A DNA stretch of 64,000 nt from a bacterium (GTDB lineage: Bacteria; Gemmatimonadota; Gemmatimonadetes; Longimicrobiales; RSA9), in contig QGVH01000023.1 in the NCBI GenBank assembly GCA_003242735.1, positions 1 to 64,000 of the forward strand, read 5' to 3'. The position numbers and the translations under genes were made by a program. Below, in pieces: positions 30,617 through 41,883 of this stretch. Under the pieces are notes generated by a model. It was not told where the DNA came from. It ran no database searches and saw nothing but the letters and a program-made list of their open reading frames with translations. The stretch's first letter is position 1. Each line of letters opens with the position of its first letter.

Positions 30617-31855
30617 ATGGCGCAAGAATCGTCGAATCTGAAGATCGCAGTCGAGGAGCCGCGCGCGTGGGCGCGGCGTCTGACCATCACCGTGCCCGCG
30701 GAGCGCGTGGAGCGTGCGCGGGGCGAGGTCGCGCGCCGGCTGGCGCAGCGATTGAAGCTGCCGGGGTTCCGGAAGGGGAAGGTCCCGACGCACGTGGTGG
30801 AGCGGCGGTACGGGCCGGCGATCGACAGCGAGACGGTGGAGCGGGTCGTCGGCGACGCCTACCGCGAGGCGCTCCAGGTGCAGGGCCTCGAGCCGATCAC
30901 GCAGGGGTCGGTCGAGGAGGTGGACTACCGGCCGGGCGCGGACCTGACGTTCCGGGTCGCGTTCGAGATCAAGCCGCAGATCCAGCTCGAGCGGCTGGGC
31001 GGGTTCCGGCTCGTGCGGCCGCGGCCGGAGATCCGGGACGAGGACGTGGACCGGGTCATCGAGCGGCTGCGGATGGAGCACGCTGTCTGGCGGCCGGTGG
31101 AGGACGCGGCGCCGGTGGACGGCGACGCGGTCGAGGTCGAGCTGACGGAGCTGGACCGGCCGGAGCCGAAGCCCGAGCGGTATCGGCTGGTGCTGGGTCA
31201 GGGTCAGGCCGTTCCCGAGGTGGAGGCGCTGATCCGTGGTCTGAAGCCCGGCGAGGAGGTGGAAGGCGCGGTGCCGGTGACGCGCGACGGGGAGACGCGG
31301 GAGGAGGCCGTACGGGTCCGGCTGCTCGCGGTCCGGCGTCCCGAGCTGCCCGCGCTCGACGACGCGTGGGCCCGCAGCGTCGGTGATTTCGAGGACCTCG
31401 CCGCGCTGAGGGCGCGCATCCGGGAGGACCTCCAGCGGGATGCGGACGCTGCGGCAGAGCGCGAGCTGCGGCGTGAGCTCATCGACCGGATCATCGAGGC
31501 GAACCCGTTCGAGGTGCCCGACGCGATGGTCGAGCAGTACCTCGACGGCATCCTCCGGCCGCGCGAGGGCGTGGACCCGCAGCAGCTCGCGGAGCTGCGG
31601 CAGGCGGCGCGGCCCGCGGCGGAGCAGGCCATCCGGCGGACGCTGGTGGTGGACCGGGTCGCGAAGATGGAAGGGCTCGAAGCGACGCCGGCGGAGGTGG
31701 ATGCGCGGGTGGAGGAGATCGCGTCGCGGGTGGGGCGGCCGGTCGAGGAGGTGCGCAGGGAGTTCGTGCGGAGCGGCCGGCTGGAAGCGCTGGCCGACGA
31801 GATCACCGAGGAGAAGGTCTTCGAGTACCTGAAGAGCCTCTCCACGGTGGAGTGA
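30617..31855 (+). CDS. tig: Trigger factor, ribosome-associated chaperone
   Basis: A 412-residue trigger factor. The ribosome-binding signature GFRKGKVP lies near residue 48. The middle region that normally forms an FKBP-type isomerase domain (about 150-240) is divergent and short, keeping only the [20 protein letters not shown] part. The C-terminal chaperone domain is helical and charged. The ATG at 30617 follows the CCGGGT region; no strong binding site is seen. It precedes clpP and clpX in the usual tig-clpP-clpX order. Confidence 0.92.
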   Translation: MAQESSNLKIAVEEPRAWARRLTITVPAERVERARGEVARRLAQRLKLPGFRKGKVPTHVVERRYGPAIDSETVERVVGDAYREALQVQGLEPITQGSVEEVDYRPGADLTFRVAFEIKPQIQLERLGGFRLVRPRPEIRDEDVDRVIERLRMEHAVWRPVEDAAPVDGDAVEVELTELDRPEPKPERYRLVLGQGQAVPEVEALIRGLKPGEEVEGAVPVTRDGETREEAVRVRLLAVRRPELPALDDAWARSVGDFEDLAALRARIREDLQRDADAAAERELRRELIDRIIEANPFEVPDAMVEQYLDGILRPREGVDPQQLAELRQAARPAAEQAIRRTLVVDRVAKMEGLEATPAEVDARVEEIASRVGRPVEEVRREFVRSGRLEALADEITEEKVFEYLKSLSTVE

Positions 31856-31923
31856 GGGAACGCGGCCGCGCTCGGCGGGTTGGAACGGAGAGTACGACGG
31901 CCGAACCACGGAACAGGAATACG

Positions 31924-32550
31924 ATGCCCATCTATCCGCCATACGTGATCGAGCGGTCCAGTCGCGGCGAGCGGAGCTACGACATCTTCAGCCGCCTGCT
32001 GATGGACCGGATCATCTTCCTCGGGGCGCCCATCGATGACCACGTCGCGAACATCGTCATCGCGCAGCTCCTGTTCCTGCAGGCGGACAACCCCGAGAAG
32101 GACATCTATCTCTATATCAACTCGCCGGGTGGTTCGGTGTACGCCGGCCTGGCGATCTACGACACGATGCAGTTCCTGACGGCGCCCGTCGCGACCATGT
32201 GCATGGGGATGGCGGCGTCGATGGGGGCGCTGCTCCTGGCGGCGGGGACGAAGGGCAAGCGCAGTGCGCTGCCGAATTCGCGGATCATGATCCATCAGCC
32301 GTCGGGCGGGAGCCACGGCACGGCGGCGGACATCGAGATCCAGGCCCGTGAGATCCTGTTCGCGCGGGAGCGGTTGAATCAGATCCTGGCGCTCCACACG
32401 GGTCAGCCGGTGGAGCGGATCGCGGAAGATGTGGACCGCGACCGCTTCATGAGCCCGCAGGAGGCCCTGGAGTACGGGTTGATCGACCACGTGGTCCAGC
32501 ACAAGGGGCAGGTGGTGGAAGTGAGCCACACGCGCCAGGAAGACCGGTAG
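31924..32550 (+). CDS. clpP: ATP-dependent Clp protease proteolytic subunit
   Basis: A 208-residue serine peptidase of normal length. The catalytic residues are Ser99 (GMAASMGA), His124 (MIHQPSGG) and the Asp in DRDRF near 171-173. The oxyanion strand is [12 protein letters not shown]. It forms the tetradecameric chamber fed by ClpX, encoded next. The ATG at 31924 follows GGAA only, a weak site. Confidence 0.97.
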   Translation: MPIYPPYVIERSSRGERSYDIFSRLLMDRIIFLGAPIDDHVANIVIAQLLFLQADNPEKDIYLYINSPGGSVYAGLAIYDTMQFLTAPVATMCMGMAASMGALLLAAGTKGKRSALPNSRIMIHQPSGGSHGTAADIEIQAREILFARERLNQILALHTGQPVERIAEDVDRDRFMSPQEALEYGLIDHVVQHKGQVVEVSHTRQEDR

Positions 32551-32560
32551 TCGTTCCCGC

Positions 32561-32586
32561 TCCCGGGGGGCCCCAGCTCCCCGGGA
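32561..32586 (+). promoter_or_regulatory. Intercistronic hairpin between clpP and clpX
   Basis: TCCCGGGG (32561-32568) pairs perfectly with CCCCGGGA (32579-32586), with a 10-base loop. No T-run follows, so it is more likely a stability or processing element between the two messages than a full terminator. Confidence 0.4.
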
Positions 32587-32620
32587 CGGGGTGGTGTTCC
32601 TCGCTGACTCGAAGTATCCA

Positions 32621-33859
32621 ATGCCCAGCGACAAGCATCTCCGCTGCTCCTTCTGCGGCAAGTCCAAGGACTCGGTGAAGAAGTTCATCTCGGGACCCTC
32701 GGTGTACATCTGCAACGAGTGCGTCTCGCTATGCAACGAGATCCTTGCGGAGGAGGAGGAGCGGGAAGCCGCGGAAGCGGTGCCGCGCGTCCCGACGCCG
32801 CGTGAGATCAAGGAGGTTCTCGACCAGTACGTGGTCGGGCAGGACAGGGCGAAGAAGTCGCTGGCGGTCGCGGTCTACAATCACTACAAGCGAGTGAACC
32901 ACCACGGGGTGCTCGACGACGTCGAGATCGACAAGTCGAACATCCTGTTGATCGGGCCGACGGGCGTCGGCAAGACGCTGCTGGCGCAGACGCTGGCGCG
33001 GATCCTCCAGGTGCCCTTCACGATCGCGGACGCGACGACGCTGACGGAAGCGGGCTACGTCGGCGAAGACGTGGAGAACATCCTGGTGCGTCTGCTGCAG
33101 GCGGCGGACTTCAACATCGCGGAGTGCGAGCGCGGAATCGTCTACATCGACGAGATCGACAAGATCGCCCGGAAGTCCGAGAACCCGAGCATCACGCGGG
33201 ATGTCTCGGGCGAGGGCGTGCAGCAGGCGCTGCTGAAGATCCTGGAAGGGACGATCGCTTCGGTGCCGCCGCAGGGCGGGCGCAAGCATCCGCAGCAGGA
33301 GTACATCCAGATCAACACGCGCAACATCCTGTTCATCTGCGGCGGTGCGTTCGACGGGCTGGAGAAGATCATCGAGGCCCGGATCGGCAGGCGGCAGATC
33401 GGCTTCACCACGCCGGCGGAGCCGCAGGAGCAGAAGAAGCGCAACGTCCTGGAGATGGTGGAGCCGGAGGACCTGCTGCGCTTCGGGCTGATCCCCGAGC
33501 TGGTGGGGCGGCTTCCGGCCGTGGTGACGCTGGATCCGCTGGACGAGGACGCGCTGGTTCGGATCCTCACGGAGCCGAAGAACGCGCTGCTGAAGCAGTA
33601 CGAGAAGATGTTCGAGCTGGAGGGCATCGGACTGACGTTCGATGCCGATGCAGTGCGTGCGATCGCGCGAAAGGCGATCGAGCGGGGCACGGGAGCGCGT
33701 GGTCTGCGGGCGGTTCTGGAGGAGATCATGCGGGATGTCATGTTCGAGATCCCGTCGCGCGACGACGTGCGGGAGGTGGTGATCACGCTCGAGTGCGTCA
33801 CCGAGGGGATCCCGCCGCTCCTGGTGCTGCATCCCGAGGCGCAGATGAAGGAAGCGTGA
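32621..33859 (+). CDS. clpX: ATP-dependent Clp protease ATP-binding subunit ClpX
   Basis: A 412-residue AAA+ unfoldase. The N-terminal zinc-binding domain uses Cys9, Cys12, Cys31 and Cys34 (CSFC and CNEC). Walker A is GPTGVGKT (112-119), Walker B is VYIDEIDKI, and the [10 protein letters not shown] block precedes sensor 2. It recognises tagged substrates and feeds ClpP. An in-frame GTG at 32591 would add ten residues; the ATG gives the usual N-terminus. Neither has a strong ribosome binding site. Confidence 0.96.
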   Translation: MPSDKHLRCSFCGKSKDSVKKFISGPSVYICNECVSLCNEILAEEEEREAAEAVPRVPTPREIKEVLDQYVVGQDRAKKSLAVAVYNHYKRVNHHGVLDDVEIDKSNILLIGPTGVGKTLLAQTLARILQVPFTIADATTLTEAGYVGEDVENILVRLLQAADFNIAECERGIVYIDEIDKIARKSENPSITRDVSGEGVQQALLKILEGTIASVPPQGGRKHPQQEYIQINTRNILFICGGAFDGLEKIIEARIGRRQIGFTTPAEPQEQKKRNVLEMVEPEDLLRFGLIPELVGRLPAVVTLDPLDEDALVRILTEPKNALLKQYEKMFELEGIGLTFDADAVRAIARKAIERGTGARGLRAVLEEIMRDVMFEIPSRDDVREVVITLECVTEGIPPLLVLHPEAQMKEA

Positions 33860-33974
33860 GGGCCCGGCTCACGACGGTGCGGGTGATCGGCGCGGCGGGA
33901 CGGCGCAGCGGTGGGAACCGTTGCGCCGTTCGCCGCGCTTGTGTTTCGGGCTCGCTGCGAGGGGCAGGGTCGCC

Positions 33975-34604
33975 TTGAAGATCAAGGCGGTGGAGTTTGC
34001 GGGCGCGGTTGCGCGTCCGGGTGCGGAGCCGCCGGACCGGCTGAAGCAGGTCGCGTTCGCGGGACGGTCCAACGTCGGGAAGTCGAGTCTGATCAACCGG
34101 CTGCTGGGCCGGACGCGAGCGCGTGTGGCCCGGGTCTCGTCCAGACCTGGGAAGACGCGCGAGATCAACTTCTACCGCGTGCGCGCGACGCTTGCGGACG
34201 GCCAGGACGTGGAGTTCTTCTTGGTGGACCTGCCGGGATACGGCTATGCGCGCGTGCCGCTGGAGATGCGACGGGGCTGGCGTCCGTTGATCGAAGGCTA
34301 CCTGACGGGCACCCCCGATCTCATCGGCGTGGTCCAGTTGATCGATTCGCGGCACGAGCCCACGGCGGACGACCGAGCCATGGTCCGGTTCCTGGCGGCG
34401 TGCGGCGTGCCGACGCTGTTCGTCCTGACGAAAGTGGACAAGCTGAGCCGGTCGCGCCGATCTTCGCACGTGCGTCGGATCGTGCAGGAGCTGGGCGTCG
34501 AACCGGAGCAGGTCGTGCCCTTCTCGGCGAAGACGGGCGAGGGACGCGACGAGTTGCTCGAGTCACTGGAAGACCTGTTACGTGCAGCACGGGAGGCCGC
34601 GTGA
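33975..34604 (+). CDS. engB: Ribosome biogenesis GTPase EngB/YihA
   Basis: A 209-residue TRAFAC GTPase involved in 50S assembly. The G1 motif is GRSNVGKS (30-37), G3 is DLPGYGYA, and G4 is TKVDKL. I chose the TTG at 33975 because the product then begins [10 protein letters not shown], as in the family, with GGCAGGG upstream. The stop overlaps the next GTG by four bases. It follows clpX, a frequent neighbour. Confidence 0.92.
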   Translation: MKIKAVEFAGAVARPGAEPPDRLKQVAFAGRSNVGKSSLINRLLGRTRARVARVSSRPGKTREINFYRVRATLADGQDVEFFLVDLPGYGYARVPLEMRRGWRPLIEGYLTGTPDLIGVVQLIDSRHEPTADDRAMVRFLAACGVPTLFVLTKVDKLSRSRRSSHVRRIVQELGVEPEQVVPFSAKTGEGRDELLESLEDLLRAAREAA

Positions 34605-35272
34605 GCCGGATCGCAACGTTGCTGTTGGTCGTACTCGCCGGTTGCGCGACGGGGAGCGTCCCGCCGGCGGAGGAGGCGTCGCCCGAGGCGGGCGGCGCAG
34701 CGCTGCAAGGGGGGCGTACGGCGGACCTGGTTCCGCCCGGCTACGGCACCCTGCACCAGGATCAGTTCACGGTCTCGCTGCGGAGCGGCGCGCTGATGAT
34801 CAAGGTGACGCCGTTGGCGGAGCGGGTGATCCGCTTGGCGGCGCCGGACACGTACGACCGGCTCCACGCGCTGGCGGAGAGTCGGCGGTCCGAGGCGGCC
34901 GCCGCGGCGATGGTCCCGGACCCCGAGCTGTTCCTGGTCTCGTTCTTCAGCTACGAGCCCAACGTGGAGTTCCAGCCGGAGGGCCTCCAGCTCGTGCAGC
35001 AGGGGCGGCTGCTCCGCGCCCGGGCGGTCCTGCCGGTCACTCCGGGCTGGGGCAAGCAGCGGCTCCAGCAGCAGGAGACGCAGATCGCGGTGTACGCCTT
35101 CGCCGAAGCGATCGACTACGAGCAGCCGCTGGTGGTCCGGTACGGGATGGAAGAGAGCCGGGGGTGGGAACGGATCGTTCAGGTCCTCGAGGTCGAGCGC
35201 GCCAAGGTGCGCGCGCGGGTGCCGGCCGGCTCGAACGGGGGCGCCGGGGGGCAGCCGGACGCGGGCCGGTAG
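34601..35272 (+). CDS. Hypothetical lipoprotein
   Basis: A 223-residue protein with a short signal peptide and a canonical lipobox VVLAGC (Cys at about residue 15), so it is probably a membrane-anchored periplasmic lipoprotein. A low-complexity linker of about 25 residues leads to a mixed alpha/beta domain with no motif I recognise. The C-terminus is Gly/Ala-rich. The GTG start overlaps the engB stop (GTGA), so translation is coupled to engB. Confidence 0.7.
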   Translation: MSRIATLLLVVLAGCATGSVPPAEEASPEAGGAALQGGRTADLVPPGYGTLHQDQFTVSLRSGALMIKVTPLAERVIRLAAPDTYDRLHALAESRRSEAAAAAMVPDPELFLVSFFSYEPNVEFQPEGLQLVQQGRLLRARAVLPVTPGWGKQRLQQQETQIAVYAFAEAIDYEQPLVVRYGMEESRGWERIVQVLEVERAKVRARVPAGSNGGAGGQPDAGR

Positions 35273-35302
35273 CGCTTTCCTGGCCTCCGGCCCGCCCGGG
35301 GG

Positions 35303-36895
35303 TCAGAGCGGGATCCCGTACTCCTTGATCTTGCGGTAGAGCGTCCGCTCTCCGATCCCCAGCATTTGCGCCGCCTTCCGGCGGTTGCCGCGGACCTCCC
35401 GGAGCGCGGCGGTGATCGCCTCCCGCTCCAGGTCGCTCATGGTCATGCCGGGGCGGAAGACGACGACGCCGTCCTCTCGCCCTTCGTCCCTGGCCTCGTC
35501 GCCGTCGCCCGCCGGGTGGAACTCGGCCTCCTCGATGGCGCGGGGCGCTGCGACGGCCGGCGGGACGTACGGGTAAGGGTACGGCAGCGGGACGGGCCCG
35601 GGCAGCTCCGGGTGCGCCCGGCGGAACTCCTCGAATTCCCGCCGCAGGTCCTCCAGGTCGACCCGCAGCTGCAGCAGGGTCCGGAACACGAACTCCAGCT
35701 CCGGCGTGGGGCCCGACCCCGGCTCGCGCCGCGGCGCGTGGGCCGGAACGGGGAGCGTGACCCGGGGCCGGCTGGCGTTCGTGCGGATCTCGACCGGGAT
35801 GTCCTCCGGCCGGATGACCTGCCCGCCGGAGAGCACGACCATGGATTCGATCAGGTTGCGCAACTCGCGGATGTTGCCCGGCCAGTCGTACTCCATCAGG
35901 AGCCGCATGGCCTCGGGCGAGATGATGGGCCGCGGCCGGTCGTGCTCCCTGCTGGCGATGCGCATGAAGCGGTCGATCAGCAGCGGGATGTCGGCGCGCC
36001 GCTCCCGCAGCGGCGGGAGTTCGATGTGGAGGACGTTCAGCCGGTAGTAGAGATCCCGGCGGAACTCGCCCAGCTCCACGGCGTGCCGGAGGTCTGTGTT
36101 CGTCGCTGCGATGACACGCACATCCACGCGGATCGGCGTCTCGCCGCCGACGCGCATGAACTCCCGGGACTCGAGGACGCGCAACAGCTTGGTCTGCGTC
36201 GCCAGCGGCATCTCGCCGATCTCGTCCAGGAAGAGCGTGCCGTGGTTGGCCAGCTCGAACAGCCCCTTACGCTGGGCGATGGCGCCGGTGAAGGCGCCTT
36301 TCTCGTGCCCGAACAGCTCGGATTCGAGCAGCGTCTCCGAGAGCGCCGCGACGTTCGCCGCGATGAACGGCCGGTGGCGCCGGGGGGAGAGGGCGTGGAT
36401 CCCCCGGGCGACCAGCTCCTTTCCGGTGCCGGACTCGCCCGTGATGAGCACGGTCGAGTGGACCGGCGCGATCTGGACCACGCGCTCGAGCACCTCGCGC
36501 ATGGCCTCGGTCTCGCCCACGATCCCGGTGATGGCCTGGAGCCGCCGCCGCTCGACGAGACGCCGGCTGACGAGCGCCACCTCCTCGATGTCCACCGGCT
36601 TCAGGAAGACCTCGGCGAACCCCATGGCGCGGATGGCGTCCGGCGTCGCCGGGATCGGCTCGTCGGCGAGGCCGATCACGGGGAGGTGATCGAACTCGAG
36701 CGCCTCCCGGAGCAGTCGCCGCGCACGCTTCTCCTGGAGCCCGCCGGTGAGGATGAGGAGGGCCGGGTCCTCGATGTCCGCGATGCGCTCGGTGGTCGTG
36801 AGCAGCTCCACACGCAGGCCCTCACGCTGGAGCGCGTCGCGCAGACGGACGGCCGGCTCGAGGTCGTGCGTGGTGATGAGGACGGTTTCAGCCAT
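35303..36895 (-). CDS. Sigma-54-dependent activator with degenerate receiver domain
   Basis: A 530-residue enhancer-binding protein. Residues 1-115 look like a receiver fold, but where a receiver has its phosphoacceptor Asp the strand reads ALLILTGG with no Asp; the lysine at 99 (LKPVD) remains. The AAA+ domain (125-365) has Walker A GESGTGKE (153-160) and an intact GAFTGA loop (200-205) for sigma-54 contact. A Pro/Tyr-rich linker (about 440-470) precedes a Fis-type helix-turn-helix ending [13 protein letters not shown]. It overlaps mogA by eight bases. Confidence 0.9.
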   Translation of the reverse strand: MAETVLITTHDLEPAVRLRDALQREGLRVELLTTTERIADIEDPALLILTGGLQEKRARRLLREALEFDHLPVIGLADEPIPATPDAIRAMGFAEVFLKPVDIEEVALVSRRLVERRRLQAITGIVGETEAMREVLERVVQIAPVHSTVLITGESGTGKELVARGIHALSPRRHRPFIAANVAALSETLLESELFGHEKGAFTGAIAQRKGLFELANHGTLFLDEIGEMPLATQTKLLRVLESREFMRVGGETPIRVDVRVIAATNTDLRHAVELGEFRRDLYYRLNVLHIELPPLRERRADIPLLIDRFMRIASREHDRPRPIISPEAMRLLMEYDWPGNIRELRNLIESMVVLSGGQVIRPEDIPVEIRTNASRPRVTLPVPAHAPRREPGSGPTPELEFVFRTLLQLRVDLEDLRREFEEFRRAHPELPGPVPLPYPYPYVPPAVAAPRAIEEAEFHPAGDGDEARDEGREDGVVVFRPGMTMSDLEREAITAALREVRGNRRKAAQMLGIGERTLYRKIKEYGIPL

Positions 36896-37394
36896 TCCCT
36901 CGGTCGTGACGCTCGGTCTCCGCCCCCCGCAGGAGCTGGACGGCGTGGCCGAGCAACGGTTCGATGACCTCCAGGCCGTCCCGCACGCCGCCCGTCCCCC
37001 CGGGGAGGTTGATGATCAGGGTTCGGCCCCGGAGCCCCGCGACGCCGCGCGAGAGCCACGCGTAGGGGGTCTTGGCTGCGCCCCGCGCCCGGATGGCCTC
37101 GGCGATGCCCGGCGCCTCGCGCTCGAGGATCGAGCGAGTCGCCTCGGGCGTGACGTCTCGCGCGGTGAAGCCCGTGCCACCGGTGGTGAGGACGACGTCG
37201 GCCCGGTCCAGATCCGCCCATGCGGCCAGCGCGGTCGCAATGCGCTCGGCGTCGTCCGGGACACACGCCCGTGCGGCCACGACATGGCCGGCGCGCTCAG
37301 CCCACCGGGCGATGACGTCGCCGCTGCGGTCCTCTCGGACCCCGCGGGCGACGCCATCCGACACGGTCAGGATCGCGAGGCGGATGGGGTCCAC
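36888..37394 (-). CDS. mogA: Molybdopterin adenylyltransferase, MogA/MoaB type
   Basis: A 168-residue protein of the MoCF-binding family. The N-terminus starts [13 protein letters not shown], and the binding-site loops are [18 protein letters not shown] and [14 protein letters not shown]. It adenylylates molybdopterin before molybdenum insertion. No other moa/moe gene is in the window. The reading frame overlaps the following regulator gene by eight bases. Confidence 0.88.
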   Translation of the reverse strand: MDPIRLAILTVSDGVARGVREDRSGDVIARWAERAGHVVAARACVPDDAERIATALAAWADLDRADVVLTTGGTGFTARDVTPEATRSILEREAPGIAEAIRARGAAKTPYAWLSRGVAGLRGRTLIINLPGGTGGVRDGLEVIEPLLGHAVQLLRGAETERHDRGNG

Positions 37395-37411
37395 GAAATT
37401 TTCCTACCCCA

Positions 37412-38521
37412 TCACCGCCGGATGGAGCCTTGCTTGTAGAACGGAGGGCGGACGACCTCGGCGGGGACGGGGCGGTTGCGGATGACGACCTCGATGGCCG
37501 TGCCGGGCGCGGTGGCCTCGACGGGGAGGTAGGCCAGGCCGATGCCCTGATCCAGCGACGGGCTGAGGATGCCGCTGGTCACCTCCCCGGCGGGTTCGCC
37601 GCCCACCCGCACCTCGTAGCCGTGGCGCGGGAAGGCGCGCTCCTTCAGGACGAACCCGGCCAGCCGCTCACGGATCCCCTCCTCCTTCTGCCGGGCGAGT
37701 GCGTTGCGGCCCAGGAAATCGCCCTTGTCGAGCTTGACGACCCACCCGAGCCCCGCCTCGAGCGGCGTGTGGTTCTCGTCCAGGTCGTTGCCGTACAGGA
37801 TGTAGCCGATCTCGAGACGCAGCGAGTCGCGGGCCCCGAGGCCGACGGGGAGAAGGCCGTGCGGCGCGCCGACCTCGAGGAGACGGCGCCAGATGTGCGG
37901 CGCGTCGTCCGCCGCGATGTAGAGTTCGAAGCCATCCTCGCCCGTGTACCCGGTCCGGCTGATGACGGCCCGGCGGCCATCCACCTCGCCCACGGCGAAG
38001 TGGTAGTACGCGATCGCGCCGAGATCCACGTCCGTCAGGCCGCGCAGGATCTCCTCGGCCCGGGGGCCCTGGATCGCCAGCAGCGCGGTCTCGTCAGAGC
38101 GGTCCACGACCCGCGCGTTGAACCGCCCGGCGTATTTCTCGATCCAGGCGCGGATCTTGGCCACGTTGGCCGCATTGGGGACGACCATGAAATGGTCGTC
38201 GAAGCGGTAGACCAGGCAGTCGTCGAGGGCACCGCCGTCCTCCTGGCAGATGACGGTGTACTGCGCCTGCCCGACCCGGAGGCGGGCCACATCGTTCGTG
38301 GTGACGTACTGGACCAGGCCCAGGGCGTCGCCGCCGCTGATCTCGAGTTCGCCCATGTGGGAGACGTCGAACAGTCCGGCGTGACTGCGGACGGCACGGT
38401 GTTCGGCGATGATGCCGGCCGGGTACTGGACGGGCATCTCGAAGCCCGCGAAGGGAACGAGCTTCGCGCCGAGCCGCCGGTGCTCCTCGTAGAGCGGCGT
38501 ACGCTTCAGGTCGTCGGCCAT
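37412..38521 (-). CDS. gcvT: Aminomethyltransferase, glycine cleavage system T protein
   Basis: A 369-residue folate-binding T protein. Typical segments include FDVSHMGELEISGGDAL, YTGEDGFELY and LGARDSLRLEIGY, which surround the tetrahydrofolate site. It transfers the methylene of glycine to tetrahydrofolate in the glycine cleavage complex. gcvH and gcvP are not adjacent. No glycine riboswitch is possible in the 15-base gap after argF. The kbl-tdh pair elsewhere in the window would supply glycine. Confidence 0.94.
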   Translation of the reverse strand: MADDLKRTPLYEEHRRLGAKLVPFAGFEMPVQYPAGIIAEHRAVRSHAGLFDVSHMGELEISGGDALGLVQYVTTNDVARLRVGQAQYTVICQEDGGALDDCLVYRFDDHFMVVPNAANVAKIRAWIEKYAGRFNARVVDRSDETALLAIQGPRAEEILRGLTDVDLGAIAYYHFAVGEVDGRRAVISRTGYTGEDGFELYIAADDAPHIWRRLLEVGAPHGLLPVGLGARDSLRLEIGYILYGNDLDENHTPLEAGLGWVVKLDKGDFLGRNALARQKEEGIRERLAGFVLKERAFPRHGYEVRVGGEPAGEVTSGILSPSLDQGIGLAYLPVEATAPGTAIEVVIRNRPVPAEVVRPPFYKQGSIRR

Positions 38522-38536
38522 CGGAGTCCTCCGGGA

Positions 38537-39445
38537 TCATTCGCCCATGAGGCGGACGAGAAGCGCCTTCTGCACGTGCAGGCGGTTCTCGGCCTCGTCG
38601 AAGACACGGGACTGCGCGCCTTCGAAGACGTCCTCCGTCACTTCCTCGCCCCGGTGAGCGGGGAGGCAATGCAGGAAGATGGCGCGCGGGTCGGCGCGGG
38701 CCATGAGCGCCGCGTCGACGGTATAGCCGCGGAACGCGATGCGGCGCGCCTCGGCCTCGGCCTCCTGCCCCATCGACGCCCACACGTCGGTGGTGACGAC
38801 CTCGGCGCCCTCCACGGCTTCGGCCGGGTCGTGGGTGAGCAGGACGTTGGCGGCCGTGCGGGCGCGATCGAAGATCTCGCGGTTGGGTTCGTAGCCGGGC
38901 GGGCAGGCGAGGCGGAGTTCGATGCCGAAGCGGTATGCGGCGTTGAGCCAGGAGTTGGCCATGTTGTTGCCGTCGCCGATCCACGCGACCTTGCGGCCCG
39001 TGAGGTCCGGGCCGAACTGCTCCTGGATCGTCATGACGTCGGCCAGGACCTGACACGGGTGCAACAGGTCGGTCAGGCCGTTGATCACCGGGACGGTGGC
39101 GTAGTGCGCCAGCTCCTGTACGTCGGCGTGGTCGAACGTGCGGATCATGATGCCGTCCACGTAGCGGGAGAGGACGCGGGCCGTGTCCCGGATCGGCTCG
39201 CCGCGGCCGAGCTGAATGTCGCGAGACGACAGGAACAACGCGTGGCCGCCGAGCTGGTACATCCCGACCTCGAACGAGACCCGGGTGCGGGTCGAGCTCT
39301 TCTCGAAGATCATGGCCAGCGTCTTGCCGGCGAGCGGCTGGCCCCGGTACTCGCCGTGCTTGATGCGGCGGGCCAGGTCGAGGAGATCGTACAGCTCGTC
39401 CGTGGTGAAGTCGGGGATCTCTAGGAAATCACGCTTCTCTGGCAT
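38537..39445 (-). CDS. argF: Ornithine carbamoyltransferase
   Basis: A 302-residue enzyme making citrulline from ornithine and carbamoyl phosphate. The carbamoyl phosphate loop is STRTRVSFE, the ornithine loop region shows VWASMGQE, and HCLPAHRG near the C-terminus supplies the catalytic cysteine. The ATG at 39445 follows GGACGGAG closely. It lies upstream of gcvT on the same strand and downstream of the hslVU terminator. Confidence 0.94.
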   Translation of the reverse strand: MPEKRDFLEIPDFTTDELYDLLDLARRIKHGEYRGQPLAGKTLAMIFEKSSTRTRVSFEVGMYQLGGHALFLSSRDIQLGRGEPIRDTARVLSRYVDGIMIRTFDHADVQELAHYATVPVINGLTDLLHPCQVLADVMTIQEQFGPDLTGRKVAWIGDGNNMANSWLNAAYRFGIELRLACPPGYEPNREIFDRARTAANVLLTHDPAEAVEGAEVVTTDVWASMGQEAEAEARRIAFRGYTVDAALMARADPRAIFLHCLPAHRGEEVTEDVFEGAQSRVFDEAENRLHVQKALLVRLMGE

Positions 39446-39567
39446 CTCCGTCCGGTGCGCGCAGGTGGCCTGGATCCGAAGCGCAGCAAAGTACCGGGGC
39501 CACCCGGGGGCGGGCAAGACTCGGGCCGCACGACGGACGGCCGCGGCGGCGACGGGCCGGAGCGGCG

Positions 39568-39602
39568 CGGCCGACCCGGCGGTCGGGTCGCCGGGTCGGC
39601 CG
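39568..39602 (-). terminator. Hairpin terminator after hslVU
   Basis: A perfect 14-bp stem (39568-39581 with 39589-39602) and a seven-base loop, 28 bases past the hslU stop. There is no T-run after it in the transcribed direction. Confidence 0.55.
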
Positions 39603-39630
39603 GCACGCGCGTCTCAGAGACCGAAACGGC

Positions 39631-41160
39631 TCAGAGGATGTAGCGGCGCAGGTCCTCGTCCTCGACCACGCGCTTGAGCCGCTCGCGGACATCCGGCGCG
39701 TCAATGACGATCCGGTCCTCCCCTCGCTCGGGGAGATCGAAGAGGATGTCCTCGAGCAACGTGGTCAGGATCGTGTGCAGGCGCCGCGCGCCGATGTTCT
39801 CGAGGCGCTCGTTGACCTGCGCGGCAATGCGAGCGATCTCCTCGATCGCCGCATCCGTGAACTCCAGGCTGACGCCCTCGGCGGCGACCAGGGCCTGGTA
39901 CTGCCGCAGCAGCGCGTTCTTCGGCTCCTTGAGGATACGGACGAAGTCCTGCTCTGTCAGGGGATTCAGCTCGACGCGGATGGGGAAACGCCCCTGCAGC
40001 TCGGGGATGAGGTCGCTCGGCTTCGAGACGTGGAACGCCCCGGCCGCAATGAAGAGGATGTGGTCCGTGCGGACGAGGCCGTACTTCGTGGTGACGGTGC
40101 TGCCCTCGACGATGGGCAGGAGGTCCCGCTGCACGCCCTCCCGGCTCACATCGGGGCCGACGCCGCCGCGCTCACTCGCGATCTTGTCGATCTCGTCCAG
40201 GAAGATGATGCCCATCTCCTCGGTGCGCTCGAGCGCCTCGTTGATCACCTCATCCATGTCGACGAGCTTGTCCAGCTCGTCTTGGAGGAGGATGCGGCGG
40301 GCCTCGGCGACGGTGACGGTGCGCCGCTTCTTCCGCTTGGGCAACATCTCCTGGAGCATCTCGACGAAGTTGAAGTCCATGTTCTCCATGCCGCCGATGT
40401 TGAACATCATGTTCTCGATCGGCGGGGTCTGCTGGACCTCGACGTCGACGAGGCGCTCCTCCAGCTTGCCTTCGCGCAGCAGGGTCCGGAGCTTCTCGCG
40501 TGTCCGCTCGCGTCGCTCCTGGATGCGCTGCCGCTCGGTGTCGTCCGCCGCGGCGACCTCGCTGAGCTTGCGCTCCTCGACCTCGCCCGTCGGCCCGACG
40601 ATGAACGCCCGGCCGATGGTCTCCCCGGAATCGCCGGTGGTCTGGGCGCCGCCGGCCCCGGCACGCCCGACCTCGGGGACGGGCGGGAGGAGCAGGTCGA
40701 GCAGGCGCTCCTCGACGCGCTGCTCGGCGATCTCCTCGACCTCGGCCTCGCGCTCCTCACGGACCATGTTGATCGCCACATCCACGAGGTCGCGGATCAT
40801 GGACTCGACATCGCGGCCGACGTAGCCCACCTCGGTGAACTTGGACGCCTCGACCTTGAGGAACGGCGCGTTGGCGAGACGGGCCAGGCGCCGAGCGATC
40901 TCGGTCTTCCCGACCCCCGTGGGCCCGATCATGATGATGTTGTTGGGCATGATCTCCTCGCGCAGCTCGTCGTCGACGCGCTGACGGCGCCAACGGTTGC
41001 GCAGCGCGATGGCGACCGCCTTCTTGGCGGCTTCCTGGCCCACGATGTATTTGTCCAGCTCCGCGACGATCTGGCGCGGGGTCAGTTCGTCGAGCCAGTG
41101 GTTCTCCTGCTGACCCTGGGCCCTGCCGTTCGCGGCCTCGCTCGACTTCAAGCCGGGCAT
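39631..41160 (-). CDS. hslU: HslU (ClpY), ATPase of the HslUV protease
   Basis: A 509-residue AAA+ unfoldase. Walker A is GPTGVGKT, near residue 77, with [18 protein letters not shown] after it. The intermediate I-domain (about 115-260) is long and charged and contains a Gly/Ala-rich insert. The C-terminus ends DEDLRRYIL, the tail that docks into HslV. The protein is 50-60 residues longer than E. coli HslU, through a polar N-terminal extension and the larger I-domain. It lies three bases after hslV. Confidence 0.95.
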   Translation of the reverse strand: MPGLKSSEAANGRAQGQQENHWLDELTPRQIVAELDKYIVGQEAAKKAVAIALRNRWRRQRVDDELREEIMPNNIIMIGPTGVGKTEIARRLARLANAPFLKVEASKFTEVGYVGRDVESMIRDLVDVAINMVREEREAEVEEIAEQRVEERLLDLLLPPVPEVGRAGAGGAQTTGDSGETIGRAFIVGPTGEVEERKLSEVAAADDTERQRIQERRERTREKLRTLLREGKLEERLVDVEVQQTPPIENMMFNIGGMENMDFNFVEMLQEMLPKRKKRRTVTVAEARRILLQDELDKLVDMDEVINEALERTEEMGIIFLDEIDKIASERGGVGPDVSREGVQRDLLPIVEGSTVTTKYGLVRTDHILFIAAGAFHVSKPSDLIPELQGRFPIRVELNPLTEQDFVRILKEPKNALLRQYQALVAAEGVSLEFTDAAIEEIARIAAQVNERLENIGARRLHTILTTLLEDILFDLPERGEDRIVIDAPDVRERLKRVVEDEDLRRYIL

Positions 41161-41163
41161 GGA

Positions 41164-41703
41164 TCAGTCCTCCAGCTCCAGCACGGTGATGTGCTGATTG
41201 GAGTAGATGCAGATGTCTGCGGCGATCTCGAGCGAGCGGCGCACGATCTCGGGAGCGCTCAGGTCCGAGTGGGCCTTGAGCGCGCGGGCGGCGGCCAGGG
41301 CGTACGGGCCGCCGCTCCCGATGGCGACGATCTCGTCGTCCGGCTCGATGACGTTGCCGTCGCCGCTGATGAGGAACAGGTGGTCGCGGTCGGCGACGGC
41401 GAGCAGGGCCTCGAGGCGCCGCAGGTAGCGGTCGGTGCGCCAGTCCTTGGCCAGTTCGACGCAGGCGCGGGCCAGGTTGGCGGGGTGTCGCTCGAGCTTC
41501 TCTTCGAACTTGTCGAACAGGGTCAGGCCGTCCGCGACGGAGCCGGCGAAGCCGGCCAGGATGCGGCCGTCCCTGAGCTTGCGCACCTTCTGGGCGCTGC
41601 CCTTGACGACGGTGTCGCCCAGGGTGACCTGGCCGTCGCCGCCCAGCGCGACGCGGTCCCGGTGGCGGACGGCCAGAATGGTGGTTCCGTGGAATCCGGT
41701 CAT
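41164..41703 (-). CDS. hslV: HslV (ClpQ), peptidase of the HslUV protease
   Basis: A 179-residue threonine peptidase of the proteasome family. The N-terminus [14 protein letters not shown] shows that a six-residue propeptide must be removed to expose the catalytic Thr7. The motif [11 protein letters not shown] and lysine in [12 protein letters not shown] follow as expected. It forms a dodecamer capped by HslU, encoded directly downstream. Confidence 0.95.
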   Translation of the reverse strand: MTGFHGTTILAVRHRDRVALGGDGQVTLGDTVVKGSAQKVRKLRDGRILAGFAGSVADGLTLFDKFEEKLERHPANLARACVELAKDWRTDRYLRRLEALLAVADRDHLFLISGDGNVIEPDDEIVAIGSGGPYALAAARALKAHSDLSAPEIVRRSLEIAADICIYSNQHITVLELED

Positions 41704-41883
41704 CCCCCCTCCTTTCCGCTCGCTCCCTGATTACCCCGGAAGGGCGTGCTGGAGCCGCGTCCGTGGGCCGGTGGCCAGAGAGGTCCTGGCTCCCACGTTG
41801 TTCTGCCGCGCCAGGGGACCGAGGGCGGGGCCCCACGGAGAGCGCGGAGGCCTCGTCTCCCGCAGAACGCGGAGCGCAGAGGT

